Shown: piece after piece, positions 1-8,713 of the stretch | Layout of the letters: each line of letters opens with the position of its first letter | How positions within the stretch are numbered: position 1 is the first letter of the stretch | Assembly (NCBI RefSeq): GCF_003121295.1 | Contig: NZ_PHNC01000042.1 | Span: 66,282-130,281 of the forward strand | Reading direction: 5' to 3' | Length of the DNA: 64,000 nucleotides | Origin: Streptomyces orinoci | GTDB lineage: Bacteria > Actinomycetota > Actinomycetes > Streptomycetales > Streptomycetaceae | Notes under the pieces: model-generated | The model's database searches: none | What the model was told of the DNA's origin: nothing | The model's input: only the letters and a program-made list of their open reading frames with translations | Program-made: the position numbers and the translations under genes

Positions 1-2
1 AA

Positions 3-494
3 TCCTCAGCGCGGAGTGGCCTCACGTCTCTGGGTGAGGTGGCGTGCCGTTATCAGGCGGATGAGATCAGCCCAGAGGACCTGCCGATGGTTGCTGCCGA
101 GGTACTCGCGGCCGGGCTGGACACCCCGACGCTGTGCGAGCTCGCCGGATTGCCCCGCAACGCGGATACCTGCGATATCCGTGACGCGTTCGAGCAAGCG
201 CTCTCCGAGGCCGGAATCGAGCTGCCTGATCGGGGCCTGGCACGGCGCCACGCGCTGCGCCGGCTGGCGGCGAGGCTGATCAACGGGGAAATCGCTCCTG
301 CCGACCTGGCAACGGATGACTGGTGGGAGACGGAGGCCGAAACTGTTGAGGAGAGATCGTTCGTATCGTTGATCCCGCAATGTGCCTGCTGCGTTGAGTA
401 CACGTTGGGGCTCGACCAGCGGACGTGGGAGGCCGATCTGCGGATCGCCGCGCTCGCCCTTACAGCGTCTCCGCCGATCGGCCCCGGCTGCTGA
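3..494 (+). CDS. Hypothetical protein, possibly 5'-truncated by the window edge
   Basis: The frame is open from the first bases of the window to its TGA, so the true start may lie upstream; the first internal start is a GTG at 39, giving 151 residues. The product is acidic and rich in Ala, Leu and Glu, with the opening motif RYQADEISPEDLP and a later LARRHALRRLAARL stretch, consistent with an all-helical small protein. It resembles uncharacterised helical proteins common in Streptomyces, but I cannot assign a function. Codon bias is typical for the genome, which supports a real gene. Confidence 0.5.
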   Translation, partial: SSARSGLTSLGEVACRYQADEISPEDLPMVAAEVLAAGLDTPTLCELAGLPRNADTCDIRDAFEQALSEAGIELPDRGLARRHALRRLAARLINGEIAPADLATDDWWETEAETVEERSFVSLIPQCACCVEYTLGLDQRTWEADLRIAALALTASPPIGPGC

Positions 495-552
495 CTCTGC
501 CCTGACGGCGGCCTTCCCTCCCACGAAAGGCGTTGTACTGGTCGAGCAGACT

Positions 553-905
553 TCACCGAAGTGGCTGTTCAGCGGACTGGTCCAGCAGGGCCCGTGCGGA
601 GTCCGCGTAGCGGATGGCGGTCTTCTCGTCAATGCCGAAGGTGAGGGCGAGGTCAAGGGGGTCGGCGCCGTGGGTGAGGGCCTCTTCGAGCTGGCGGTCG
701 ACGCGGAGCCGTTCGAGGGCAGCGGTGGGGTTGCGGGTAGCCCGGGTGGTCCAGAGTTTGCCGGCCGGGCCGAGTTCGACGGCGGTATTCTGAGGGCTGG
801 AAGGCGTACGGGGCGAGGATCCCCGGTGGCTTGGCCAGGCTAGGGCCGCCGTTGCGGACCCAGGCGGTGATGTCGTATGGCCCGAAGCTGAACGTCGACT
901 TGCTC
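553..905 (-). pseudogene. Recombinase-like protein, C-terminal remnant with frameshift
   Basis: On the minus strand two overlapping frames join into one coherent protein tail. The upstream part reads GPYDITAWVRNGGPSLAKPP, then the frame shifts near 781-800 and continues through GPAGKLWTTRATRNPTAALE and LTFGIDEKTAIRYADSARAL to a TGA at 553. The tail resembles the C-terminal part of tyrosine-recombinase-like proteins found in Streptomyces, including the style of the protein at the other end of this window (63025 onward). No N-terminal part is present. I infer an integrase remnant; the family assignment rests on recall only. Confidence 0.4.
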
Positions 906-1049
906 CGCGAACAGGTGCCGAGGCCTCGGGCTTCGGCGCAGCTGCCTCACCCGGCAGAACCGGCCTTGGGGCCGGAGTAGGGACGCGGAGGGCCCCACAC
1001 GGGGAGGCCGGGGGTTCACGTGCGGGGCCGCGCTCACGGTGAGGGGACG

Positions 1050-2339
1050 TCAGACTTCGGTCAGGGTGTACGTGCCCGTACCGTCCTGCCTGCCGCTGGA
1101 GTACTGGCGGATCAACTCCCCGTCAGCGTACCGGTCGTGACCCACCATGGAGCCGGTGTACTTGTTCTGCACACCGATCTTCGAGCTGCCGGGTACATCG
1201 CGGTAGATGTAGAACCGCTGGAGGTCGTCCTCCCCGCAGGAGGCCGTCGTCAGGTAGGCCTGCTCCTGATTGGCGATGTCCGCCGGGATGGTCGCGCACC
1301 CACCGTTGCCCCAGTTCCACAGGGACGCCTCGATGACCCCGTTGTTCTCCGTGACGTTGCACAGGCGCCAGTTGTCCAGGTGGGCGCTGAAGAATGTCGA
1401 TTCGCGCAGGCGGATTCCGTCGTTGGCCAGGAGCGGTGCGCTCCAGTTCAGGACCTTGCCGGGGACGTCGATCCTGTAGACGCCGGACTCGCAGTTCAGC
1501 GCGGCCTGCGCGCGCCCGGTGGCCTTGGGGTGTTCGGCGGACGTGCCGCTGGTGGGAGCCGGGCGCTGCACGAGGCGGTTCTGCGTCTGCTTTGCTGTCG
1601 GGGCCACCGCGCCCGCCGGGTGCTTGGCCTTCGCGGCGGCCGAGCCGCAGTCGAGGAGGCCTTGCGCCTTGGCCATGATGCTGTTGGCGGGCACCTTGTC
1701 CTGGCAGCGCACCGCGCCTTCTTCGAGGGTGGTGTAGGTGGTGAAGCTGCCGCTGCCGGGCCCCTCGATCCACTTCAACGCCCAATTGCCGTCGCCCTGT
1801 TGAATGCGGTTGCAGTTGAGGCTGCCGTACGTACCGGTGACCTTCTTGGTGCCCTTGTAGACGCCGTAGTAGCCGGGCCGTTGGAAGTTCCACGTGACCG
1901 AGTTCGACTCGCTGCTGGTGGTGGAGTAGTTGACCTGTACATTCAGGCCCAGGCTCGCGCCGACGGTGCCGAGGGTGTCGACGGCGAAGCTGCCCTGGAC
2001 ATTGCCGTTGAGGCCGACGGAGACCGAGATGGTGGTCTGGGTGCTGGTGGTGACGTTCTGGTAGCCGGTTGAGCCCTCGGTGACGTACCAGCCCTTGAAG
2101 TGGGTGATCGTCGGGGACACTTCGGTGGTCTTGATGAACGGGTGGCGTGTGCCGAGGTCGGCGGAGGAACAGGCGTCGCCGAGCTTCGGCTGGCCGGCGG
2201 CTGTGGCGGGTTTCGGATGCCCTGCCGCGGCGGCGGGGCCGGCCACGGCAGTGAGGGTGGCGAACGTCGACGTAGCGGTTACGGCGAGGGCGACCAGCCC
2301 TCTGGCCCAGTGGCCGGGAGATCTTAAGTGGCTCATCAT
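1050..2339 (-). CDS. Secreted protein, lectin-like C-terminal half
   Basis: 429 residues from an ATG at 2339, chosen because it follows a GGGAAAGGG ribosome-binding site and directly starts a Sec signal peptide: basic head, hydrophobic LVALAVTATSTFATLTAVAG core, AAAA end. The longer in-frame extension to 2486 has no signal sense. The mature N-terminal half (about 50-260) is Thr/Ser/Tyr-rich with alternating polar residues, typical of beta-sandwich or pore-forming folds; cysteines are scattered as in exported proteins. The last 140 residues (VYRIDVPGK, WNWGNGGCATIP, DDLQRFYIYRDVPG, NKYTGSMVGHDRYADG) look like a ricin-B or similar carbohydrate-binding beta-trefoil. Function otherwise unknown; it may be a secreted toxin-like or cell-surface lectin. 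It stands alone. Confidence 0.6.
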   Translation of the reverse strand: MMSHLRSPGHWARGLVALAVTATSTFATLTAVAGPAAAAGHPKPATAAGQPKLGDACSSADLGTRHPFIKTTEVSPTITHFKGWYVTEGSTGYQNVTTSTQTTISVSVGLNGNVQGSFAVDTLGTVGASLGLNVQVNYSTTSSESNSVTWNFQRPGYYGVYKGTKKVTGTYGSLNCNRIQQGDGNWALKWIEGPGSGSFTTYTTLEEGAVRCQDKVPANSIMAKAQGLLDCGSAAAKAKHPAGAVAPTAKQTQNRLVQRPAPTSGTSAEHPKATGRAQAALNCESGVYRIDVPGKVLNWSAPLLANDGIRLRESTFFSAHLDNWRLCNVTENNGVIEASLWNWGNGGCATIPADIANQEQAYLTTASCGEDDLQRFYIYRDVPGSSKIGVQNKYTGSMVGHDRYADGELIRQYSSGRQDGTGTYTLTEV

Positions 2340-3194
2340 GCCCTTTCCCTGGCCGGGCGCCATGTCGCCCCATGCCGGAACCCTGCCAGTTATGTGGTGG
2401 GGAGCAGCGGTCGATCGAGGCGAACTTAGCGTCGGCAGGGATGCAGTGACGATGACCGAATCAGCCGGTCCGAGGCGAAAACCCATGACCCTTCATGGAC
2501 CGTTAGGCACCCTTGACCCGCCCGGGGCTCATCAGAATTTCATCTGCGGAGCTACGATTCGCCACCACCGTCGCACAGATGGGCTCTCTCAGTCGTGATT
2601 CCACTGCTTGCACCTCGACGGTCGGCGACTGCCGGACCGGCCTTTCATCATCCGCCGACGCGGCCGACCGCCGCCAAGCCACCGCGATATCCGGCCAACT
2701 TGCACATTCCGAAACTGAGGACCTTCGACGGCCCTGGTGCCTTGAATGTTTGCGCGCTGGCGTGAACGGCCCTATGAACATCCGGGGGCAGACAATCGTC
2801 GGCATGCCAGAAGGGTCCAGCGAATCGAGCCGGAACGTCGATCCCGACGGCCGGCCCGTCAGCGTCCGCATGAGCCCTGAGCGCATGTGGCCCAGGCACG
2901 GAAAACGACCAATCGAAAAATCAAGCAGAAAACGAACATCTCCGTACCAGGTCTACCCGCCACCACGGAGGACGGCATCAAAGACCGCACCTGCCCTGCC
3001 AGGGGCGACGGTCGCCGCGGCAGCCGCGCATCCTGCCGACTGCGGGAGTGCCGTTTCGAAGACGAGTGGCGGTGTGAGGCCCGAACGAGCCGAAGAACGA
3101 CCGGGGAAGATCTTATTTCTGGCTGACGTATACGGGCACTGCACCGTTCGATCCGGGTGGATTTACATGCCACCGAGAAAGAGGGGGACCACCA
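2340..3194. other. Non-coding stretch between divergent secreted-protein genes
   Basis: 855 bases separate the starts of the two divergent secreted-protein genes. Open frames here lack coding-type third-position bias and match nothing I recognise. Local composition is lower in GC around 2880-2960, where promoters for the rightward nuclease gene may lie, but I could not pick out a convincing -35/-10 pair. Confidence 0.4.
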
Positions 3195-4484
3195 TTGAAA
3201 CGCGTCAGACGGCTGCTGGCGGCGATAGCCTCGCTCGCGCTCACCGCAGCCCTTCTCACCCTGGGCGCCTCACCGGCCGCCGCCGCACCACTGTCGGCGG
3301 CTGGCGAGGGCCACGGCACCTGCACAGCCACCACCCCCGGCTCCAAGCTCGCACGCCAGGGCACAGCATGGATCTGCGTTAAAGAGCGGCCCATCACCGC
3401 CGCAGATCTCGCCCGTATCCGCGCCCACACCGCCGCTGTCGCCGGGGTCGCCGCCGCCCCTCGGGACGGCATCGACCCCGGCGACGACCCGGATGCCAGC
3501 CCGGAGGCGCTGTGCACCTCCGAAAAACACCAGGATGTCGTCTCCAACCGCCATAACTACTGTATGCGGCACGGCATCACGTACGTGCTTGTGAACCCCG
3601 GTGGCAGGAACGGCACCGCCGATCTCGTGGTCACGGCCCGGTCCGCGCTGGACCCCAACAGCGTGACGTGGAAGGAGCACATCGCCGTCTACGCTGAGAA
3701 GTACGATGGTGTTTCCGTTGTGAGACTCGCTCTGTCGTCGTCGTGCACCGCGTGCCTACCGGGGCCGCCCGCTTGGGGCGGCGGGGCCATCGAGCTGCGC
3801 GCGGGCGCGGAGGACGATACCGGGGAACTCTCCTACGAGACCACTACCCGGGGCGGCGCCGAGCGCTCGCGCAGCATGATCGCCTACCAGAGCCAGACGG
3901 AGAGCCCCGACGCGGACTACCCTGTCATCACCAATGGGCAGTGGGCGGGCCCATCGGTGGCCTGTGACGGTGTGGTCGGCGGATCCCCCGGCTGCATCGC
4001 CAGCGATAACCTGGCCAGGGTGACCTTCAGCAAGTCCGACTCCAAATACGCGGCCTCCGCAGTGGCCTATGAATGGGCGCAGAACCACCTGAGCGACAAC
4101 AGCGTTATGGGCACCGCACAAAGGCCGTTCACGCGTGACAGCGACGAGGCGAGGAGGAGGAGCCGGAATTACTACACCTGCAAGGCTCCCCCGAAGCCCT
4201 TCGTAGCCGACCCCACCGTCGTGAATGATGAATGTGACGAGTTCCCCTTCGCCAGGACCAAAGAGGGCGGCACGCTGGGCTCCCTGTGCGCGGAGATCAC
4301 CCCCCGCTACGTGGGCGGCGGCGCATGGCGGGTAGACGTCGTACGTGACGAACCGGTCGCACCCTGCATCAGGGCCCATGTCCCCTCAGACCAGAACCAG
4401 GCCGCGGGGGGGCGCCTGGGCCGTCAGGTTCAATCCGAGCGCGTCCGCGACGGCGAGGCGTACCAGGTGGTCATCACTCCCTAG
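3195..4484 (+). CDS. Secreted NucA/NucB-type deoxyribonuclease
   Basis: 429 residues starting at a TTG preceded by GAGGGGGACC. A Sec signal peptide (KRVRRLLAAIASLALTAALL, then ASPAAAAP) predicts export. The final 85 residues match the NucA/NucB nuclease family: CDEFPFARTKEGG, then HVPSDQNQAAGGRLG and a closing DGEAYQVVITP. In the family the Asp/Glu of the CDEYPFA-type motif and the QN...GG segment form the metal-dependent active site, and both are visible here. The 300-residue extension between signal and nuclease (several Cys, ALCTSEKHQDVVSNRHNYCM) is common in Streptomyces homologues and may be a folding or targeting domain. Single-gene unit closed by a hairpin terminator 8 bases after the stop. 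A role in extracellular DNA degradation or scavenging is inferred. Confidence 0.75.
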   Translation: MKRVRRLLAAIASLALTAALLTLGASPAAAAPLSAAGEGHGTCTATTPGSKLARQGTAWICVKERPITAADLARIRAHTAAVAGVAAAPRDGIDPGDDPDASPEALCTSEKHQDVVSNRHNYCMRHGITYVLVNPGGRNGTADLVVTARSALDPNSVTWKEHIAVYAEKYDGVSVVRLALSSSCTACLPGPPAWGGGAIELRAGAEDDTGELSYETTTRGGAERSRSMIAYQSQTESPDADYPVITNGQWAGPSVACDGVVGGSPGCIASDNLARVTFSKSDSKYAASAVAYEWAQNHLSDNSVMGTAQRPFTRDSDEARRRSRNYYTCKAPPKPFVADPTVVNDECDEFPFARTKEGGTLGSLCAEITPRYVGGGAWRVDVVRDEPVAPCIRAHVPSDQNQAAGGRLGRQVQSERVRDGEAYQVVITP

Positions 4485-4492
4485 GAGGCAGA

Positions 4493-4522
4493 CCTCCCTC
4501 CCCGGGCGTCAGGGGAGGGAGG
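4493..4522 (+). terminator. Hairpin terminator after the nuclease gene
   Basis: Perfect 11-bp stem: CCTCCCTCCCC (4493-4503) pairs with GGGGAGGGAGG (4512-4522) across an 8-base loop, starting 8 bases after the nuclease stop. There is no U tract, as is usual for Streptomyces terminators. Confidence 0.75.
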
Positions 4523-5088
4523 CCCCTTGCCGGTGAGCGATGTCGCCGAAGCCGTCGGCGTCAGGCTCGCTCGCTCGTCTATGCGCTCTACGACGACCAC
4601 GTCGCCGAGTCCTCGAAGGGCTACGGGTTTCCAGCCGCCGCGACGAACCAATCGACCGCACGACCGCGAGCGTCACCAGCGCCTCGGCTCACCACACACG
4701 ACCATGCGTCACGCATATCGGCAGAACTTCAGGAATCCCGGCCGACCGTCGAACTCTTCACGCGATCGAGCGAACCCCCGTTCACCAGCACTGCAGCTCG
4801 GAAGACGGTGCCCTTTCGAGGAGGAACCCGCGGAAGTCCCGACAGACCCGCGGGTTCAGGTGAACTGAAGCTTTTTCCAGCGCCAGCCCACGGGTCAATC
4901 GGCGTACTTGACTCGGCGTATCCGTGGGTTCGTGTGGAACGTGAGTGTGAGGGGACAAGCCGATGGACTTCGGCCGATACCTCGGCTCGGCTGCATCACC
5001 TCTGAGGTTCGGCCAGGGTGAATATCGTCCGGCTGTTTCGGATGCCCCCCGCTCATTGGGCTAGACCGCGTTGCGGGACACTCTTGTG
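4523..5088. other. Unassigned stretch
   Basis: No supported gene. Several short open frames overlap on the plus strand but change frame repeatedly and match nothing I recognise. It could be decayed coding DNA. Confidence 0.3.
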
Positions 5089-5370
5089 ATGACTGTTGTT
5101 CCAGCTCAGACGTCCCGTGATCGATCCCCTCTCGGACGGGGCGTGAGTAACTTCTTTCCGCAGAGCGCCAGCACGTCGCCGACGGAACAGGCGGCGGCTT
5201 CGCTGGCAGTGCTGAAGACCGTCCCGGTTCAGGTCGGCGTCCTTCAGGCTGCCGTTGTGCTGCTGGAGGAAGCTGCGCGCACGACCGAGGACAAGGCAGC
5301 CCATGAGACAGTGACGGCCACCATCGGCTTGCTCCGGGCCGCGATGAAGGCCGATGGCAACGCGGTGTGA
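5089..5370 (+). CDS. Small hypothetical protein
   Basis: About 93 residues from the ATG at 5089 (a TTG at 5071 is also possible). The C-terminal 60 residues are Ala/Val/Leu-rich with heptad-like spacing (VQVGVLQAAVVLLEEAARTT, then a second helix), suggesting two amphipathic helices. There is no recognisable family and no clear ribosome-binding site. It sits just upstream of an IS110 remnant and could be a chance frame. Confidence 0.3.
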   Translation: MTVVPAQTSRDRSPLGRGVSNFFPQSASTSPTEQAAASLAVLKTVPVQVGVLQAAVVLLEEAARTTEDKAAHETVTATIGLLRAAMKADGNAV

Positions 5371-5484
5371 ATCACGTTGGGGCCAGCCGCTCCTGGGGAG
5401 GGCGCCAGATCCGGATCAATATGTCTCCGGTGCCGGGGGACGATCACAGGCCGGGCTGGTCTCAAGTTCGGCTTGGAGGACTAG

Positions 5485-5762
5485 ACCGGCCTCGGCCCGG
5501 CCACGAAGTCGTCCGGGACCGCGATCCACGGCAAACACGCGCCCAGAGGCGGCAACCGGCGATTCAAACGCGCGATGACCCTCGCCGCGTTCGCCGCCTT
5601 GTACGATCCCGCCTCCCGCACCTACTACGGCCATTGCAGAGCCTGGGAGAAGACCCACACGCAGGCTCTCCCCCCGGCTCGCCCGGCACCGCATCAGCGT
5701 GCTGTTCGCGATGCTCCGCGACGGCACCTTCTACGAACCCCGAATCCCACGCCTCGCTTGAC
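5485..5762 (+). pseudogene. IS110-family transposase C-terminal remnant
   Basis: The plus strand reads TGLGPATKSSGTAIHGKH, then RGGNRRFKRAMTLAAFAALY and YYGHCRAWEKTHTQAL, which is the conserved transposase_20 (C-terminal) region of IS110-family enzymes. A one-base frameshift in the CCCCCC run near 5672-5678 moves the rest (RLARHRISVLFAMLRDGTFY) into another frame before TGA. An in-frame stop lies immediately upstream and the N-terminal RuvC-like DEDD domain is missing, so the element is dead. Confidence 0.75.
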
Positions 5763-5831
5763 GAAAAACATGGAGGCACCCCCAGCCGTTCACCCGAAAC
5801 CGGCCCCTTCCCCCCCACCCAACCGAGGCGA

Positions 5832-5872
5832 CCGGCGCCGTCCCGCGCTGGGGCAGCGCGGGACGGCGCCGG
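5832..5872 (-). terminator. Strong hairpin after the polyketide synthase
   Basis: A perfect 19-bp stem (5832-5850 with 5854-5872) and a 3-base GGG loop lies 3 bases beyond the polyketide synthase stop codon on the minus strand. This is the expected position and shape of a rho-independent-type terminator without a U tract. Confidence 0.85.
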
Positions 5873-5875
5873 CGG

Positions 5876-8713
5876 TCATGACCCGTCCGAGTGCGCCGTC
5901 CGCACAGCCGGCGCCTGCTGCCCACCGGCCGCGGGCGCATCTCCGGCCGCGGGAGCGCCGCCCGGGCCGAGCCCCAGACGCAGCTGGACCTGCTGGGCGA
6001 TGCCGGTGACGGTGCCGGCGGATCCGAGGAGTTCCATGGGCGGGATGCGGATATCGAAGCGCTGCTGGAGGTCGGCCAGGAGCTGGGTGCCCAGAAGGGA
6101 GTCCATGCCATAGGTGTCGAGGCGCGCGTGGGGGTCCACATCCTCGCGGCTGAGATGCAAGGTGCCTGCGATCAGGGTGGTCAGTTCCGTCACGAGGCGT
6201 TGCAGCGCGGCGTCGGCGGGCAGGCGACGGAGGTCGTTGAGGAAGTCCTCGCGGGTGCGGATGTCCTCGCCCGCCTCGGCGGGGACCAGGCCGCGAAGGC
6301 GGGGGGCGGCGGCGGTGGGCAGCAGGGCCGCCACGCGGGACCAGCGGTACCGTCCGATGCCCACCACCTCGGGGGTGCCCGGCAGGCCGCCGGCGGCGGC
6401 GAACGCCTCGCGGGCCGTGAGGGTTTCGATGCCGAGGGAGGCCAGGCTGCCGGCCAGGTCGTTGCGTGCCACATAGCCGGTGCCGGCGATGGCCCCCCAG
6501 GCGACCGCCTGTCCGGCCCGGTTCCGCCCGCGCCGTTCCCGGGCCAGGGCTTCGAGGACCAGGTTCCCCGCGACATAGGGCGCTTGGGCGACGTTGCCCA
6601 GTGCGGTGGTCGCCGAGGAGTGGAGCAGGAACAGGTCGCAGTCCCGATCGCGGGTCAGGATGTCGAGGACGACCGCTCCGGTCGCTTTGGGAGCCAGCAT
6701 GGCGGCGATCCTGTCCTCGTCGAGTTCGGCGAGCGGAGCGTCGTCCAGGCACATGGCCGCGTGCACCACCCCCCGCAGCGGGAAGCCGGTGCGGTCGATG
6801 GCCCGTACCAGGTGGCGCATGGCCTTGAAGTCGGTGACATCGACGGCGTGCGCGGTGGCGTCAACGCGGCGCTCGGCGAGGCCGGCGAGTACCGCAGCCG
6901 CCTCCGGTGCCTTGGGGCCGCGTCGGCTGACCAGAGCCAGGTGGCGCGCGCCCCGGTCCGCGAGCCATTGCGCCGCCGCGGCCCCGAACCCGCCGGTGCC
7001 CCCGGTGACCAGGTATGTTCCCCGCGGATCCGGCGTGGGCGGGCGAGGAGCCGGCTCCACGACAGGAGGTTCGTCGAGGGGGTCGAAAGTGACAACAACC
7101 TTGCCGATGTGCCGGGAGTGCTGCAGCAGCCGGAACGCTTCCTGTACGCGGGCGGCCGGGAAGGGCGTATGGGGCAGACCGGGGAATCCGGAGGCGTACC
7201 CCGCCGCCAGGTCGTCCACCATGTGCCGGTAGGCCTCGACGTCGTTGACGAGCCGGGAGATGTCCATGCTGAAGAAGGCGGCATTATTGCGGAACAGGCC
7301 CAGCGGAAGCGGCTTGTTCTCGTAGATATCGCGTTTGCCCAGCTCAATGAAGCGGCCATCGGGGGCCAGCAGTTCCATGCTCCGGTGCATGGCCTCCCCG
7401 GCGAGAGAGTTGAGCACGACGTCCACGCCGCGGCCCTCGGTCAACTCGCGCACCTGGTCGGCGAAGTCCAGGCTCCTGGAATCCAGGACGTGCTCCACGC
7501 CCAGGGCCCGCAGGAAGGACCTCTTGCGCTCACTGCCCGCGGTGGCAATCAGACGGGCTCCCTTGGCTTCGGTGTAGCGCAGGGCGGCCAGCCCTACGGC
7601 CCCGGCGGCACCGTGGACCAGCACGGTCTCCCCCGCCCGCAGCCCGGCCAGCCGGCCCAGGCCGTAGCCGACCGTCAGGGAAGCGATCACCGAGGCGGCG
7701 CCCCCCGCGAAGGTCATGTGGCCAGGCAGCGGCTGGACGAAGTCCGCCTTCAGGACGCAGTGGGTGGCCAGTGCGCCGGGACCGGTGCCCATCACCCGGT
7801 CACCCGGCCGGAAGGCGGTCACACCGGGGCCGCACGCGGTGACGATGCCCGAGCATTCGATGCCCGGCCCGCACTCCGAGAAGGTGCCCTCGAACAACTC
7901 GGCCGGCAGCAGGCCCGAACTCTGCATGATGTCGCGGTAGTTCAGGCCGGCGGCGCGGACCTCAAGCGCCACCTCGCCGGGTCCCGGCCGGGGCGGATCG
8001 GCCTCCGTCCAGGACAGCCGGTAGGACAGTCCGGTGTCCCGGAGCCTCAGGCCGAAGGGCACGCTTCCCACCGGCCGCCGCCGGTCGTGGGTGTACGGCC
8101 GCTCGCGGGGGGCGAACCGGCCGGAGGGGGTGAGGACGACCTCGTCCTCGTCGTCCTCACCGTCGGGTGGCAGCAGTTCCACGGCCAGCCGGCGCGCGTC
8201 GGCGGCCACATCGCCGGTGCGGACGAGAACGGCCCGCCGGAAGCACAGCCGCGGGTGTTCATTGGCCAGCGTACGGGCGGCTCCCCACAGGGCGGCCGCC
8301 GCGAGATCCGTGGCCGCCGGGGTCCCGGCGAGGGGAACGGCCCGGTGCGGATGGGTGACCAGCCGCAGCCGGACCGCCGGGCCGGCCGAGCGACGCCCCT
8401 CGGCTGCGGCGAGGGCTGCAAGGGCGGCAATGCCGCGGGCGGCCCGGTCCGTGGTGGCCCGCGGGCCGGTACCGCGCGTCCGGCCGGGCACCAGGACGAC
8501 ATCGAGGGTCGTCGCGTCGCCGTCCGGGCCGGCCGGGCGGGCGGCATCGAGCAGGGTCCGCCAGTCCTCGGCGGTGGCGCCGAGGCGACCGGTGCGGACC
8601 GAGGCGCAGCCCCGTTCCGTGAGTGTCGCGGCAAGACAGCGCACCAGTGGGCCCTCGGCGGTGTCGTCGTCCGTCAGCACCAGGAAGCCGGCGTGGGCGG
8701 GGGGTGACGGGGT
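5876..8713 (-). CDS. Iterative-type polyketide synthase, C-terminal part (ER-KR-ACP)
   Basis: This frame carries the second half of the synthase that begins at 13569. After a linker that finishes the methyltransferase-like and KR-structural region come: an enoyl reductase (about 8035-7120) with the NADPH loop VHGAAGAVGLAAL; a ketoreductase with TYLVTGGTGGFGAAA near 7015 and Ser/Tyr/Asn catalytic positions in LHSSATTALG and APYVAGNL; and an acyl carrier protein whose GMDSLLG places the phosphopantetheine Ser codon at 6098-6100. There is no thioesterase or reductase domain; the protein ends shortly after the ACP, followed by a hairpin. The reading frame joins the upstream part only through a one-base shift in C/G runs around 8690-8720, so either the gene is broken or the sequence has an indel error. 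Domain activities look intact. Confidence 0.8.
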   Translation of the reverse strand, partial: TPSPPAHAGFLVLTDDDTAEGPLVRCLAATLTERGCASVRTGRLGATAEDWRTLLDAARPAGPDGDATTLDVVLVPGRTRGTGPRATTDRAARGIAALAALAAAEGRRSAGPAVRLRLVTHPHRAVPLAGTPAATDLAAAALWGAARTLANEHPRLCFRRAVLVRTGDVAADARRLAVELLPPDGEDDEDEVVLTPSGRFAPRERPYTHDRRRPVGSVPFGLRLRDTGLSYRLSWTEADPPRPGPGEVALEVRAAGLNYRDIMQSSGLLPAELFEGTFSECGPGIECSGIVTACGPGVTAFRPGDRVMGTGPGALATHCVLKADFVQPLPGHMTFAGGAASVIASLTVGYGLGRLAGLRAGETVLVHGAAGAVGLAALRYTEAKGARLIATAGSERKRSFLRALGVEHVLDSRSLDFADQVRELTEGRGVDVVLNSLAGEAMHRSMELLAPDGRFIELGKRDIYENKPLPLGLFRNNAAFFSMDISRLVNDVEAYRHMVDDLAAGYASGFPGLPHTPFPAARVQEAFRLLQHSRHIGKVVVTFDPLDEPPVVEPAPRPPTPDPRGTYLVTGGTGGFGAAAAQWLADRGARHLALVSRRGPKAPEAAAVLAGLAERRVDATAHAVDVTDFKAMRHLVRAIDRTGFPLRGVVHAAMCLDDAPLAELDEDRIAAMLAPKATGAVVLDILTRDRDCDLFLLHSSATTALGNVAQAPYVAGNLVLEALARERRGRNRAGQAVAWGAIAGTGYVARNDLAGSLASLGIETLTAREAFAAAGGLPGTPEVVGIGRYRWSRVAALLPTAAAPRLRGLVPAEAGEDIRTREDFLNDLRRLPADAALQRLVTELTTLIAGTLHLSREDVDPHARLDTYGMDSLLGTQLLADLQQRFDIRIPPMELLGSAGTVTGIAQQVQLRLGLGPGGAPAAGDAPAAGGQQAPAVRTAHSDGS

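Noticed and set aside
5876..6000. Thioesterase domain at the end of the synthase
   Set aside because: Only about 35 Gly/Ala/Pro-rich residues follow the ACP before the stop.
5891..8707. 938-codon plus-strand frame antisense to the polyketide synthase
   Set aside because: It is the shadow of the synthase: Gly/Arg/Gln-rich, no domain, and the minus strand has clear ER, KR and ACP motifs.
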